Source of the DNA: Chara braunii
Taxonomy: Eukaryota; Streptophyta; Charophyceae; Charales; Characeae
Reading direction: 5' to 3'
Length of the DNA stretch: 64,000 nucleotides
NCBI GenBank assembly: GCA_003427395.1
Contig: BFEA01000075.1
Location: forward strand, 1,902,628-1,966,627
The position numbers and the translations under genes were made by a program. Positions 10,671 to 23,117 of this stretch are shown piece after piece. Position 1 is the first letter of the stretch; each line of letters starts with the position of its first letter. The notes under the pieces were generated by a model. The model worked only from the letters and a program-made list of their open reading frames with translations, searched no databases and had not been told where the DNA came from.

Positions 10671-11733
10671 TGTGGCATACTGCGCAGCCACACGGGCCTG
10701 CAGGGCCCATCCCGCGGTCTCAGCCTAGAAGCCTAAAAACAAGGGCTTACAGGCCCCGTGTCTGTTTCAGCCTGACAGCCTGAAAACCAGGGCCTACAGG
10801 CCCCGTGTCTNNNNNNNNNNNNNNNNNNNNNNNNNNNNNNNNNNNNNNNNNNNNNNNNNNNNNNNNNNNNNNNNNNNNNNNNNNNNNNNNNNNNNNNNNN
10901 NNNNNNNNNNNNNNNNNNNNNNNNNNNNNNNNNNNNNNNNNNNNNNNNNNNNNNNNNNNNNNCAGGCCCCGTGTCTGTTTCAGCTTCACAGCCTGAAAAC
11001 CAGGGCCTACAGGCCCCGTGTCTGTTTCAGCCTGACAGCCTGAAAACCAGGGCCTACGGGCCCCGTGTCGTTTCAGCCTGACAGCCTGAAAACAAGGGCC
11101 TATAGGCCCTCAGGCTTTAGCCAGAAGCTACCTGGAAACTTCCCGGAAGCTTCCTCAGGCTTTAGCCAGAAGCTACCTGGAACTTCCCGGAAGCTTCCTC
11201 AGGCTTTAGCTAGAAGCTACCTGGAAACTTCCCGGAAGCTTCCTCAGGGTCTACCACGTTTGGGCATTGGCGAGAGCAGCCTCCTGGACGGGCCAGCACT
11301 ATATAAGACTGGCCCGCCCTACAGGCAGGGAGAGTTGATAGGGACTGGCCAGGCACTTCACGTGCAGTCCAGGCAGAATGCAGGAGGCAGTCTTCAGGAT
11401 TTGGCAGCAGCACTCTGGAGGAGCGCTGCAGGAGTAGCGTTAGCGCTAGCAGTAGTCTTCAGCGCTGGGCGCTAGTAGCTGCAGGAGTAGTCTTCAGCGC
11501 AGGGCGCTAGTAGTAGTAGTGTTGGAGAGAGATGGCTGGCGGAGGCCAGTGAGAGTTACCTGTGGCGCCATAGCTCCAGCTCCATCTTCGAGGTACCTGC
11601 ATCCAGGCGCCAGCTTCACAGGTTAGTACCGGACACAGAGAGAGAGAGAGAGAGAGAGTTCTTCTTCTTCCTCTTCTAAGTCCACCATCTCTTCTTCACC
11701 CTCTCACTACCTGACTTCTAAGTATCTGCGGAC

Positions 11734-11795
<62 letters not shown>

Positions 11796-12149
11796 CTGTG
11801 ACTTGAGACTTGACAACATTGGATCCAGACTCGACATTGGGATTCAGACATTTGACGGGGATTATTTGGGACCTGTATCGCAGACTTGGTGTTGACGACA
11901 TTCCCATCTTCCCCTCTTCTTTGTCTAACCCCCCTCTTCTTCGTCTGTGTATGGCGGGGACTGGTGCATTCTTGCTGTGCGAGCGACGGGCCCCTTCCCA
12001 CCATGGAATGATGATGAGATGGTGTTTGGGGCTGCATTGCAACATTGATTGTTCGGGTCATTGGTATCTAAAGTCGTCCGCTACGCTATCTTGTACTTCG
12101 TGAGAGAGGTCGGTTCTTGTTCTGGTCTGCACAGTTACGGTATGCGACA
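10671..12149 (+). repeat. 3' LTR of Ty3-1
   Basis: The LTR shares both ends and all internal blocks with the 5' LTR: 47-bp array, TTCCCGGAAGC repeats, TATA box at 11300-11307, GA tracts at about 11637-11660 and 11738-11795, and the TATGCGACA end. It contains a 152-base run of N (10811-10962) inside the array. The right target duplication AATC follows at 12150-12153. Confidence 0.95.
10811..10962. other. assembly gap
   Basis: There are 152 unresolved bases within the LTR tandem array. The gap size is probably an estimate because the flanks are near-identical repeat units. Confidence 0.99.
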
Positions 12150-12153
12150 AATC

Positions 12154-13973
12154 CCTGATTCTATCTACACTGCGTTGTATGCATTTGCTGCAACATTGAG
12201 CCGAGTCTTGCCTTCAATGCCACTCCTTTCTTCCTTCATGTTCATCGTTTTAGTTTTGCATGGTGCTCGGCGAATAATGTTAAGCTTTGCTGCGTAATAT
12301 CGGGGCTTTTCTTTTCTTTGAGGTATGATTCCTTCCAGGCGGGGGTGTTGTGCACTATGCACACCTTCGACCCCGAGTTTTTGCAAGGAATGAGTAGATC
12401 CAGTCATCGTTTCCCGGGTTTCATTGTCCACCAATTATGTGACTATCCCCGATAGCAACAAAATTCTCAGGGAGTTCCTTTCCCCGTCGCCTGCGCACCT
12501 TCCCCATCCTTTTCCCCACTACCTCATTGTCAACTATTTGACCCGTGACGTCAAAGAATATCACCTTTAAGTCCCTTCCTTCTTCTATATATCTGTCTTT
12601 CCTACATTTCTTCTTTTCTGTAATGGAGAAATGAGACAATGCCTTGCGCTGATCGGCGACGTAAGGCCACCTTAACATGACGGAAAGAATCAATGATCTT
12701 GTTTCTCGCTACCCTGATGACATGTTGATGATCTTGTTTCTCGCTACCCTGATGACATGTCGGATTAAATCCAAAGTAGAGCACCCCGTTTCAAAGCGTT
12801 CATGAATGATGATATGACCTCGAAGAAGCTTGCTTCTTTGGAGGAGAGATCAGGGTCCATTGATTCCCTCTTTTTTCACTCTCTTGAGCGGGGATGCAGG
12901 GAGGGATGAAAATCTCAGGGGTGATGGACATGGCCACCAAGAACTGGTCATTGATATGTTGTGTGTGTCATTGGTTGTGTCCCATTCAAAGGTATTGTTA
13001 GAGGCTAGTCCCTCAAGATCCTTTGGTGAAGGATCACCGTGCCCGTGTGCAAGATATGTGATGATTTAGGTTCTGGACCATGCTAGTTTGTCCGCAGCTT
13101 GTGATGCACGTAAACGGGATCCCTTGTATAACCATCAGGATGCCTCCGATGTTTCAGATAATTTTGTTGATTTTTTAATTTCTTGCATGTACGATTTGAG
13201 CTTAGGAAAGATGTTGTTGATGCGATTGCGCCCTTGCTGACAACGACGTGATGCCCTTGCTGATTAGTTGTTACCACTAAAATTGAGCGATTAGCATGGT
13301 CCCTACGCACGTAAATCGAGTGATTAGTCATTAACGTACCAGCTTTGTCAGTTTAGTTTTCGGAAATCTCTGGCTTGCACAATTTCTTACTCAATCCCTT
13401 TTCCTCTGCACCTGAATCCTTCCTTTCTTGTAGTGCCGCCAGAAATTCTCAATTGTGACCAGTTACCCTACCTCCTCCTTGCTGGGTTCTCCCTTGCATT
13501 TTCCCAACCTCTTCCCCTTTGCCGCCTGAGTGGCCAATGTGATGCATGTTGACGAGGAGAGAAGGTTAACCGACCCCCCGATTTTCACCCTCATTTATAA
13601 GAAAACCAAAGGGCCATTTTAACCATACTTAACCATACAGACCTTGACCAAAAACAAAACAGGGCAAAAAAAAAACAAAAAACAACATGATCCCCACTAC
13701 ACTTTTCAGGGTGGTGAAAGTTACCCTAGGGGTGAAAAGTGAGGGGACCTGTGAACCATTTGTGTTGATGAGTGGAGAGAGGTTGAGTCCCTCATGCAGT
13801 GGTCTGATGATGTAACTCGACAGGCACTTCCTCCGACTATGTGTTTGTTCCTCCCCTCTGTTACGTGCATGCAAGCCATCACCTGCGACACTATAAATCT
13901 CACTAGTGTGATTCTCTCTTTCTCTATGACCACAGAAGCCCGTGCGATCTTTGGGTTGGCTACCCTGGTGTGT
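12154..13973. other. stretch without a recognisable gene
   Basis: Bases 12154-12214 complete copy 2 of the 427-bp duplication. A 35-bp unit starting ATGATCTTGTTTCTCG is repeated head to tail at 12693-12727 and 12728-12762. A 90-codon open frame lies on the minus strand at 12421-12693 but shows no motif I know. Nothing else could be assigned. Confidence 0.5.
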
Positions 13974-15957
13974 AAGGTGTTTTTTTTTCTGGACGGACCA
14001 GTCCCGACGGGCTGGCACCGATCATGCGGGGTTGACGAGTTGGCTGAGATGGACTGTGGTATCTAGGGTGAACCTAGCCTGCTGATTGGGTTAAGTGGAG
14101 TGATGATCATGGGTGTGTGTGCAAGCGTCAACACGTGATGACGGACTGTCCTCATCGAACTTGGTGAGATTGATGACTGCTGATCACGTAAGTTCCCCTT
14201 GCGGATGAGAGAGGGCAGTAATGTGCTTCTCTGCTATCTCCGTGTACAACTATTATATTTCGTGTGTGCTGAGTGAGTGTGTATTTGTGTCTGAATACTG
14301 TTCGGTATGTGATGAGAGTGCATGTAAGCTGTGTGAAGGGTGGAGCAGTTGTGGATCCTTTTTCTGATCCGCTACATGCATAAATGGTTGATTAGCAGTG
14401 CTGGGTTACAACGATTCTTGCCTTTCACCCCTTGTTCTTCGCCTCGTCTCCATACCTTGCGTATGATCCGCTGCCTTTCCTGTGTCACAATCAGAGACAG
14501 CAAGTCTGCGAATGGGACGCACGGGAATGAGCAGCAAAAATCCATAAGTCTTATCTCCTTCCCGACATAACTGTATGTTCTTGGTATCTAAAGTCAGGTT
14601 TTGTGATTGTGGAAACTTCGTTCACACCATATTCATTGTTCTTGCCATATTATAAGCTATCCCCTAGCCCACCATCCTGCTGTAGTGGCAAAAAACTCTA
14701 TGCTCCGATTGTAGGCATGCGGATCAGTACCTTCGCCAAGGCTTTGCTTACGTGGCATACACCAATGAGGATTACCGGGCTTGGCACTCTCATCTCAAAG
14801 CATCCATGTCAGATTGTAAGCTGTTTGAACCATGTAGGCAACACGTTGTCGAGCTCCATATTCTGCTCGTGCTCCAGAGCATTTTTGCCTACGGTAAGGG
14901 GCAACACCGATGCCAGAAACGACCTTAGATAAGCGCATGCAACCAGAAGTGCAGCAACGGTACTAGTTTCCCTGTCTGACTTCTAGAAAGGTGTTTTTTT
15001 CTGGCTCAAGCAGCCCTGACAGGCTGACGCCGATCATGGCGGGTTGATGAGGTGGCTGAGACGGACTGCAGGAGCTCGGGTGGAAGTGGCATGCTGATTG
15101 GATTATGCTGGTTGACGATCACAGGTGTGTGTGCAAGCATTGACACATGACGAAGAACTGTTCCCCTTATCTTGGTGTGCAAGTCTTCTGAGTGTCTCGT
15201 GCATATGGCTGCAAGAAGCGTTGATGCATGCTTGAGTGAGTGTGTGATTATGTCTGAATGCTGCTTGGGTGTGCAGTGAGTGTGTATTTTAAGTCATATC
15301 AAGGGCGGAGCAGTTCAAGTTGCGGATTTTTTTTCCCTATCCTCTAAATGCACGCATGCCATTGCATGGTTGATTACCAATGTTGAGTTACTCACAGCAA
15401 TTACTGCCTTTCACCCCTTGTTCTTCGCCTCTCCCTCCATCCCTTGGGAATGACCCGCTGCCATACCTGTATCATGATTAAAGACAGCAAGTCTGCGAAT
15501 GGGACGCATGGGAAGGAGTGGCAAAAATCCACAAGTCCTGCTCCGGGTTTGTCAGATCAGGTTTCGTTCGAACTTTGTTCCCGCCATGCTCGTTTTTCTT
15601 GCCATATCGTGAGCTAACTGTGATCCCTTAGCCCACTACCGGCTCGCAGTGGCGAGAAAATACTCTGATTTTAGGCGCACGGATCAGTACCTTCGCCAAG
15701 GCTTCACTTAGATGGCATGCACTGACGAGGATTACCAGGTTCGGCGCTCTCATCTGATAGCATCCACCTTAGACTCTTAGCTGTGCGAACTGTGCAGACG
15801 ACGCACAGTGGAGCTCGACGATCCTTTGTGTACTCCGGAGTCCCTTTGCCTATGGTAAGGGGTGATGCCCGATGCCAGGAACGACCTTAGGTAATCATGT
15901 GCAAAGTTGCAAACTAAAGCGCACCAACTCTATCGGTTCCGCTGTCTGACTTTTTGA
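13974..15957. repeat. tandem duplication, unit about 1014 bp
   Basis: Copy 1 (13974-14987) and copy 2 (14988-15957) start with AAGGTGTTTTTTT and share landmarks in order, such as GGTGTGTGTGCAAGC, CCTTTCACCCCTTG, AGCAAGTCTGCGAATGGG and AACGACCTTAG. The copies have diverged by many substitutions and small indels. No coding frame is conserved between them, so this looks like old noncoding sequence. Confidence 0.85.
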
Positions 15958-17193
15958 AAATTTCTGAACGGGATGCATCTTTCCTTTTCTGTCGTCTTAG
16001 CGACAGGAAAGCATTTATATTAATTCTGCCGAATTTTGTGACCAACTCCTCCTTCGTGGCCCGCCGTTTTCTCCATTGCCCTTCTCTGTGTCCCAAAATT
16101 GTCCCGCGGAGCCTGACACCAGCAGATCTCAGGTGTGATTTGAGATTCCACCCCCCCACTTTCCGAAAACCCTTGGCACTCCCCTATTCTTTGACCTTTT
16201 TGGGCCTACTGCCACTCCAATCAGGAAGTCAGCCGGGCGTGAAGTTGTGCATCGCAGGTGCAGCTCTCAGCTGCACATCCTATACGTTTGTCTTTAATCC
16301 TTGCGCTTTTGTATGGGTGGTTCTGCAATAAAGATGACCATGGGGCGGCTTATCTTGCAATCGTGCTCACCCCAATGACTACAGACAACATCGCTATCTT
16401 GACTTTTGTGTGTGGGCCTTGGATACCTACTAATCAGTCTAATCCAACTTTCCTTGAGTGGGAACTTCTTTTTGTACTTGACCGCTTTGTCTTGTTAGTC
16501 GTAGGACAAAGGAAGACAGTAGCTAGCTCAACATGGTTCGCACCCAAATGGATCACCATTGCTATAACACGACTGTGTTACTTATCAGGCAAGGAGTGTC
16601 GTACGGAGAAGATACGGTGGTGACTCTAGTGACCTTGCTTAGAAGTATATGCTCTGAAGTTTAAGGGAACCGGGTCTTCTAGTGGGTATGCAATTCAAGC
16701 TTGGAGTCGGAAGTTGGGGCTGTCCCTCGACATATTCGTTAAATTTGAATACGGAGACTGCAAGTGAGTGTTTACGCACTGTCCTCTTTTTGAGGACTCC
16801 TCAGCTGGGGACTGCATGTCCTTTCAATGCACCTTTTGATGCACCTGGTAGCTCGGACCGCATGTCCTTTTGTAGACTGGTGACTGTCATTCCGGGAGGT
16901 TTTGGTTCTCCGCTAGTTCGGGACTACTGACTGATTTCATTTCACAGTTAAGTGGCAGTGGTCAATTTGTAGAAGTTCCCAAGGGGCATTTTCCCAAGAA
17001 TAGAAGACAAGGACAAACAAACAAATCGCAAATTAACAACGACAAAACCAAAATCGCACCAAGCCACTCGACACAACAGATATTTACAAATATGGAACAC
17101 TCACTAGTGCTGGAAAACCGTGGGTTCTTGCGCACGGGTTGGGTTCAAAGGCTTGGTATGGAATGTGCATCTGCCATATAGTGGGGCTGCACC

Positions 17194-17240
<47 letters not shown>

Positions 17241-17353
17241 GAGAGAGAGAGTGTTACATGCCCAGTTGGGCGATGTATATATAGCCAAGGATCCGCAATG
17301 CGATAAAAAGGACTGAATGGACAATGCGGTGTTAGTGGAATCTCAACAAGCAA
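15958..17353. other. stretch without a recognisable gene
   Basis: Open frames of 80-125 codons (for example 15954-16331 and 16258-16623 on the plus strand) have no motif I recognise. Bases 17194-17251 hold a CG run followed by GA repeats with occasional TA. Otherwise I see nothing. Confidence 0.5.
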
Positions 17354-17818
17354 TGTACATCCTGATACATACAAAATGGCNCNTTGTAGCGCAGTGGAAG
17401 ACTTAGATATAAGCCCTGACCTGACCGGGACTGACCTCTCTCACGTAGTACAAGACAGCGCAGCGGAATGCTAGAATACCAATGACTAGCCCAATCAATG
17501 TCGCAATGCAGACCAAACATACATCATTTTCATCACAAGATGTGAAGGGGCCTAGCGCTACACACAGGAAGAATGCGCCAGGTCCAGACCATACACAGAC
17601 GAAGAGGAGGGATCAGACGAAGAAGAGTGGGAAGATGGGAATGTCGTCAACACCAAATCTTGGTACAAGTCCCAGATAATCCCTCGTCAAATGTCTGAAG
17701 CCCAATGTCGAGTCTGGATCCAAATGTCACCAATCCCTCTCTCTCGTAGTCTGCTAATGCTGCGAAGTCAGGTAGCGAGAGGGTGAGGGGGAGATGGTGG
17801 ACTGAGAAGAGGAAGAAG

Positions 17819-17871
<53 letters not shown>

Positions 17872-18512
17872 NGCTGTGCTGCAGGTACCTCGACGACGAG
17901 CTGGAGCTATGGCGCTGCAGGTAAGTCTCCCTGGCCTCCGCCCAATCTTTCTCTCTCTCCAGTGCTACTCTAGCTCCTAATAGCGCCCAGCGCTGAAGAC
18001 TACTGCTAACACTACTACTACTGCAGCGCTCCTCCAGGGTGCCGCTGCCGAATCCTGAAGACTATTTCTTGCCTCCTGAACTGCACGTGAAGTGTCTGGG
18101 AAGTCCTATGAACTACCTGCAGCCTGCAGGGCAGGCCAGTCTTATATAGTGCTGGCCCGTCCAGGAGGCTGCTCTTGCCAATGCAAAAACGTGCCAGACC
18201 CTGGCGTTGAAGTTCAAACAAAGGTTGTCTTGAAAACAGTCCCGAAATGGCCTGTGCTAAAACCCTGGTCTGGTGCCTAAGTTTCAGGGCAGGTCGATCT
18301 TATGAGGGCCTGAAAATGGCCCTCCGTTTCAGGCTGAAAAGACTCAGGGCCTGGAGGGCCCTGTTTTAGCTGAAACGACACAGGGCCTACAGGCCCTCGT
18401 TTTCAGACTTTCAGGCTGAAACGACCAGGGCCTGTAGGCCCTTGTTTTCAGGCTTTCAGGCTGAAACGACACAGGGCCTGAAAATGGCCCTCGTTTGCAG
18501 GTGCAGCATGTA

Positions 18513-18515
<3 letters not shown>
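17354..18515 (-). repeat. degenerate solo LTR related to Ty3-1
   Basis: Read on the minus strand, the order is the same as in the Ty3-1 LTR: GGGCCTACAGGCC repeats, the TATA box (18141-18148) in its conserved context, a GA tract (17823-17871 as CT on plus), then sequence matching the U5 side near 17425-17700. No gag or pol adjoins it. The ends are approximate. The left end may be the TGTACATCC at 17354 and the right end the TGTAGCA at 18509-18515. I found no target duplication. Confidence 0.75.

Positions 18516-18565
<50 letters not shown>
18516..18565. repeat. (GA)n microsatellite
   Basis: A nearly perfect AG dinucleotide run directly beside the right edge of the degenerate LTR. Confidence 0.95.
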
Positions 18566-18569
<4 letters not shown>

Positions 18570-20394
18570 TTTTTCTGAAGGAATAAGGCCTTCTGTGTTG
18601 GTCGCAATGATCGGAACTCTGTGGAGGCTGCACATCGAGCACGGTGAAGAGTGTGAGGTGGTAATGGGAAGTGTGTGCGGAGAAGAATGGAGGTGGTGAA
18701 TCAGAATTGACACTTGGAGGAGAAGAATATGGTGAATGAGAAGGGGCACGTGGAGAAGGAAGCTGGTGAGCGGGAGGGGTGTGTGGTGGGGAAACAGGAA
18801 GAGGGTCCCTGCTTGGAAAAACGTTGCACAATGCACATGTTTGTAACAGTTGCTTTATTCTTGGCTCCCCTAAGATGAACCCAGAACTAAGCTCAGAACG
18901 ATCTGCAGTCAAATACATCATGGGAGCTGTCAAGGACTTGGTCGAATTGGACCAAAACAATCCTCAAACATGTCTCGGGAAGTACTTTGAGAGAATCTAG
19001 GTATGCTGTGGTGTCTTCTGATTGCATCTTCGAAGCTCAGGCACGTCTTGAAAAACTCTCAGTCAACTGATTCTGGAAGTCCGAAAAAATGCCCGAGTGA
19101 TTCAACTATATCTGGCCGTGAATATGCTGAATATGCCTGGGAAAGTCTTGGTGTGATTTGACTTAATCTAGCCGTGACTGTACTCAAATCCATCTGGGAA
19201 TGTTGAAGTGTGATTGGACTAGATGCGGTCGTGGAAAGGTTCGGCCTACCAGGCCAAAAAGGCTGACGTCAGGCGCCCAGGGTCGTGGAAAGGTTCGGCT
19301 GACAGGACCGAGAAAACTAGTGGAGCCCTGTAGGTCCTTCCCGCAGGCCTTGCTCACTCTTGGAATGATTTCCTCCGTCTCACTTGCTCTTTCTACTGCA
19401 GCTATTGCCCTGGGCACCGTCGACGACCACTACTGGACTGCGCATTTCCCGCCTCACTCGTCACTTGGTCGCCCAAGACCGCAGCAGTGCAGCCACAGTA
19501 AAATGGAAAAGTTGTTAATGATGTGCACGGGGGAAGGGCGAAGAGGTGCTGGTTGCATTCTTGGGTCACAGGATGTCCACACGATATCCTCAGTCCAATT
19601 ACTCTCATCAATGTCCTCAGGGACGATGGACCCGTTTTCCAGCAGGGGATGCTCCCCACCAATAGATGGAGCGGCCGGTAATGGACCTACTAGGGCGACT
19701 GCTCATATCACCTGTCCGTCCTCGTAGACCTGATCTGGCCTTGTACTGTTGTATACTACTCTTCAGTTCCCTTTCCCGGACCGGTACTCTCACTTGCTCT
19801 CCACGGCCGGCCTTGGACGCATCCGCAATGCTCGCATGACTTTTTTGGGAGTGACCTGCTGACCGGACTGGACTGATGGATGAACCAGGCCCACTGGACC
19901 TACCGTGCTGGACCGGACCTACGGCCTAAACCTAGCTATTCTGGTTACAATCCGGCCTTTCTTAGATCAGTGGGCACTCTCTGACTGCTCTCCTACGGCT
20001 AACGGGCTCTGTTGGACTGCTGTTTTCTCTGAACCGAAACGTTCTTCTTCGACCATTTCTTGCACGTGCATGTCATCCTTTGATGTGCAGGGACCGTGTT
20101 CATATTCCGTGTTATTGTCCCGATTATGACAGATGTCATGAAGGACCTGTACTATGCTGACTGTTCGACTTCTAAAATATGAACTGAACCTAGCTTTCTT
20201 TTGGGGCTTGGTCTCCTGATGATTTATCGAACTGTGCAATTTTGGTCTCACTCATGGGTTTCCGAAGGGCCAGGAACCGTGCAGGTGGGCTTATAGTGAA
20301 AGTATCTCTGAGGGGGGATGAGATTCCCGTCGATAGGGTTGACTGTGAACGTGTCCTATCTGTCTGGATCAGGTGCATGGGGTGTGCGCTGCCT
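18566..20394. other. stretch without a recognisable gene
   Basis: The phrase GTCGTGGAAAGGTTCGGC occurs twice near 19230 and 19285. A 175-codon open frame at 19200-19727 has no motif I recognise. A region near 19860-19950 is rich in GGACC/GGCCTA words that resemble the U3 parts of LTRs at 53 kb, perhaps an old LTR fragment. Confidence 0.45.
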
Positions 20395-20611
20395 TTTTTT
20401 TTTTTTTTTTTTTTTTTTAAACACCAGTACACCCAGTCCTGCAGGTGCCTTACTGCGCGCCAAGCTTTTCCGAACCGCCAGCGGCGCGCTTTTTTTCTTT
20501 TTTGGCCGGCACTGCCAGCCATTGTGGTCCGGTAGGCTGAGCCTCCGAAGTTTTTGTAGGTGACGAGCTTCTTTTTTAGCAAGGCTGGGGCCGTGTACTG
20601 GCGGTTTAAGA
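20395..20611 (-). repeat. R1 dispersed repeat with poly-A tail
   Basis: On the minus strand a block of about 192 bp (20611 down to 20419) matches 25491-25682 along its length and ends in about 24 A residues (T on plus, 20395-20418). Shared words include TACACGGCCCC, GCCTACCGGACCACAATG and AAAGCTTGGC. The poly-A end suggests a SINE-like retroposed sequence. One frame reads A-G-x-A-x-x-K-R-K-K ending in W-R-F-G-K-A-W, which is partly kept in other copies. I saw no clear target duplication. Confidence 0.75.
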
Positions 20612-22844
20612 GAACTACCCGAGTGGATGCTAGCACTCCCGGGGAGGCTCCATCTATTGGTGGGGAGCAGCACCTACGGGGTGTGCACTGCTATGTGGGA
20701 AGCTGTGGAGATTCTTCCATGCTGATAATGTGCGAAGTACTGGGCCAGGAATGCCCTTGCGCACATCATTTCTGGGCAAGGCCCCTCTTAGCCAAATTGC
20801 ATCGGTTCGATCATCAATCTTAGTAATCTACCGTCCAGATCGAAGTGTGGCTGAACCCTGGACACGTGTAACGGTTGATGAACAGATCGTGAGTCCGAGT
20901 CCTGTGTGATCAGATGGATACTATAAGGTTAGGGCTACCCCCTTGAAAAACAAAGAAAAAAGGAAAAAAAGAATCCAAGCAAGTGAGACGTTTTACAAGC
21001 GGCTTACTAGATGGTGGCTCGTCTATGATAAGTCTTGCCCGAAAGGGGATTGGGGTAGAATGGTGGTTTGGTTGACGGGGGGGGGGGTCAGGTGTTTTAG
21101 CTTGTCATCAATTTTTCATTAGACAAAAAATTCTTCGAGGGTTTGCAAATTCTCCTTAGATCGTGTCAATTTTCTTACAAGTTACAAGTACTACGGGATG
21201 ATTTACAATTTCTCAGAAGTCCTCAGAATTTCTCAGCCGAAGCTGGGTAGTGGCCCCGTTAATTTTCCCAAATTGTTCACATTCATAAGGGGCGTTGGGC
21301 CCGGTTCCAAGCACGTGAAGCCACAAATAGATTGGAGCATTTTTCGGATTTTTTCCTTTAAAAAAAAAAGGAAAAAAAAAGAAGACCTTGACTCTGGATT
21401 GTCAAGTAGGATGCTAGTAGCGCCAGGCAAGTTGAATGTTGTGCCTACTCATGCTCCTGACTTTTGTTTGTCGCAATTTTTCATAGAGGGGTTGCCCTTA
21501 CTATTATTCTATTTTTGTTTAGAGGAGGACTTGCAGTTTGAATTCTTTTTTTATATATATATATATCTAACTTCATCAACGTGGCGAGCCTTGCACGTGA
21601 GAGGCACAGTGGAGGTGGAGTTCAAAGAAGAATGAGAAATTTAATGGTTTCAATCTGCCCTTGTTTTTTCTTTTTCTTTTTATTTTTGCATGTTATCACT
21701 GTGCCCGTTTTTTGCTTTTATTCTTTGTTCCGCAAAGTGCGCTCTTTTAGTTTGTAGTGATGTGACAATATATATCTGTCTATTCAACTCTATTGGCAGT
21801 TACACACGCACCTCTCAGTATCAGCGTGGGTAGAATGCATACGACTTCCCTTACATAGAAAAAGTGGCCGGAATCCAGCCACCATTGTCATACATAAGCA
21901 GCTGTGGATGTTTTTTTTTTTTTTTTGTTCAATCATCGATGAGTACCTGCCTTCTGCCCCCAGAGTGGTATGAGCCCCCAGGGATAGAAGGTGGCTTTAG
22001 ATTCTATGGGTCCATTCTATTCGTGGATGTTTGGTGACGCAAGTGTGCATGAACTTTCTCATTGTTGCTCATCTTTCCCCGAAGAAAAAAAAACAGGTTG
22101 AAATACAAAGTTTGAGCTGGGAGTGGGCAAAAAAAAAAGAAGTTGAAAGTTGGGAATTGTTTGCAGCACAGAGAAACACGTAGGAAAGCACGTGCTCCTT
22201 TCTCTTTGTGAACCAACTACGCCTGTAGCCACACACGAGTTCCGAATAGGCAAAAAAAAAAAAAAAAAGAACATGTTCCAGCAGGTCATTCACACGGTCA
22301 CACCTAAGTTCAAAAAGGCAATAAAAGACTCGCGGCAATTTCTCATAAGCGTGGATGTCATAACTACAGGGGTGGGCGGTGGTGTGCGGAGGGCCTGATT
22401 TCAGAAAAGGCAGAAAAAGCCGGCTATTTTTGCCATTTTGGGGCATTCCAAACTACCATCGCGATAAAATCATAAAACTGCATTTAGTGTTTTTTTTTTT
22501 GGCTATTCGAAACTCAAACCATGACTGAGACGTAGTTCTTTCTTTCTTTTTTTTTTAAACATCCTTGTAGGCTGTAGCATCCTACTATCTATCTGTACTA
22601 AACTGTTTTGTTTGTTTAACTTCTTTTAATTGTCGTACATGGACCTACAACAAACTTCCGAACGGGGTGCAGGTGACCACTGATCCAGGCATGTGACCTC
22701 TTTTCCTCTGGGTGCCTATCTCCCTCGTGCGCAGCACATGCCGTGCACCACACAGATCAAGTGCGCTTGTGTGCCGTACGTGCAGAATTGTCCACATGAC
22801 GTGCACTTGCAAGTATTGTATCTAGCCTTTTGCCCACCATCCTT
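20612..22844. other. stretch without a recognisable gene
   Basis: AT-rich noncoding DNA with several poly-A and poly-T runs (21361-21380, 21911-21926, 22252-22269) and a TA run near 21552. An R2 repeat copy lies at 21224-21345. A tRNA B-box-like GAGTCCGAGTCC occurs near 20892 without a clear A box. I see no gene. Confidence 0.5.
21224..21345 (+). repeat. R2 dispersed repeat, copy 1
   Basis: Words in common with copies at 51175-51300 and, inverted, 60270-60385 include GCCGAAGC, GGGCCCGGTTCC and AGCACGTG, in the same order and spacing. Sequence after AGCACGTG (AATAGATTGGAGCA) also matches the 60-kb copy. Type unknown. Confidence 0.65.
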
Positions 22845-23117
22845 CATCAAACAGAACTGCCCGGTAAACTGAATGCGGATTGGCGGAAGAGGACAATGTA
22901 CAAGGGGCTGTGACCGACTGTCTAGCCGGAGTTTCACGGACTCATCTCTCCCTCTCTGCCTACGGTTTACCGGGAAGCTCTGTTTGACGATATATAGATA
23001 TAGATATATAGATATATCGTCAAACAGAGCTGCACAGTAAACCGTAGACAGAGAAGACGAAGAGGAGAACAAACGAGGGGCTGTGGCAAACTGTTTTGTC
23101 GTAGTTTCATGGGATCA
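22845..23117. repeat. compound direct and inverted repeat
   Basis: A unit of about 100 bp (22845-22945) recurs as a direct repeat at 23018-23117, sharing AGGGGCTGTG and GTTTCA with ATC ends. Between them, CTACGGTTTAC and GCTCTGTTTGACGATAT (22968-22994) face inverted partners ATATCGTCAAACAGAGC and GTAAACCGTAG (23013-23047) around a TATAGA-rich centre. The whole could fold into a hairpin. Confidence 0.8.

Larger units (their letters stand above)
3010..12149 (+). mobile_element. Ty3-1: full-length but decayed Ty3/gypsy chromovirus
   Basis: A complete LTR retrotransposon layout is visible: 5' LTR (3010-4288), Met-tRNA-like primer site, leader, gag, pol with protease, RT, RNase H, integrase and chromodomain-like tail, polypurine tract, and 3' LTR (10671-12149). 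Both LTRs begin TGTGGCATACTG and end TATGCGACA. Four-base flanks AATC occur at 3006-3009 and 12150-12153. The order RT-RH-IN is that of Ty3/gypsy. Every coding part carries stops or frameshifts, so the copy is not autonomous. The LTRs differ by several indels and a variable repeat array, so the insertion is not recent. It interrupts copy 2 of a tandem duplication. Confidence 0.96.

Noticed and set aside
10747-10996. Open frames across the run of N
   Set aside because: They consist mostly of unresolved bases and LTR array units.
11065-11475. 136-codon open frame in the 3' LTR
   Set aside because: It reads LTR repeats; the equivalent frame in the 5' LTR is not kept intact, so it is not a gene.
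12421-12693. 90-codon minus-strand open frame as a gene
   Set aside because: Basic C-terminus and no known motif; it lies in otherwise unassigned DNA and could be chance.
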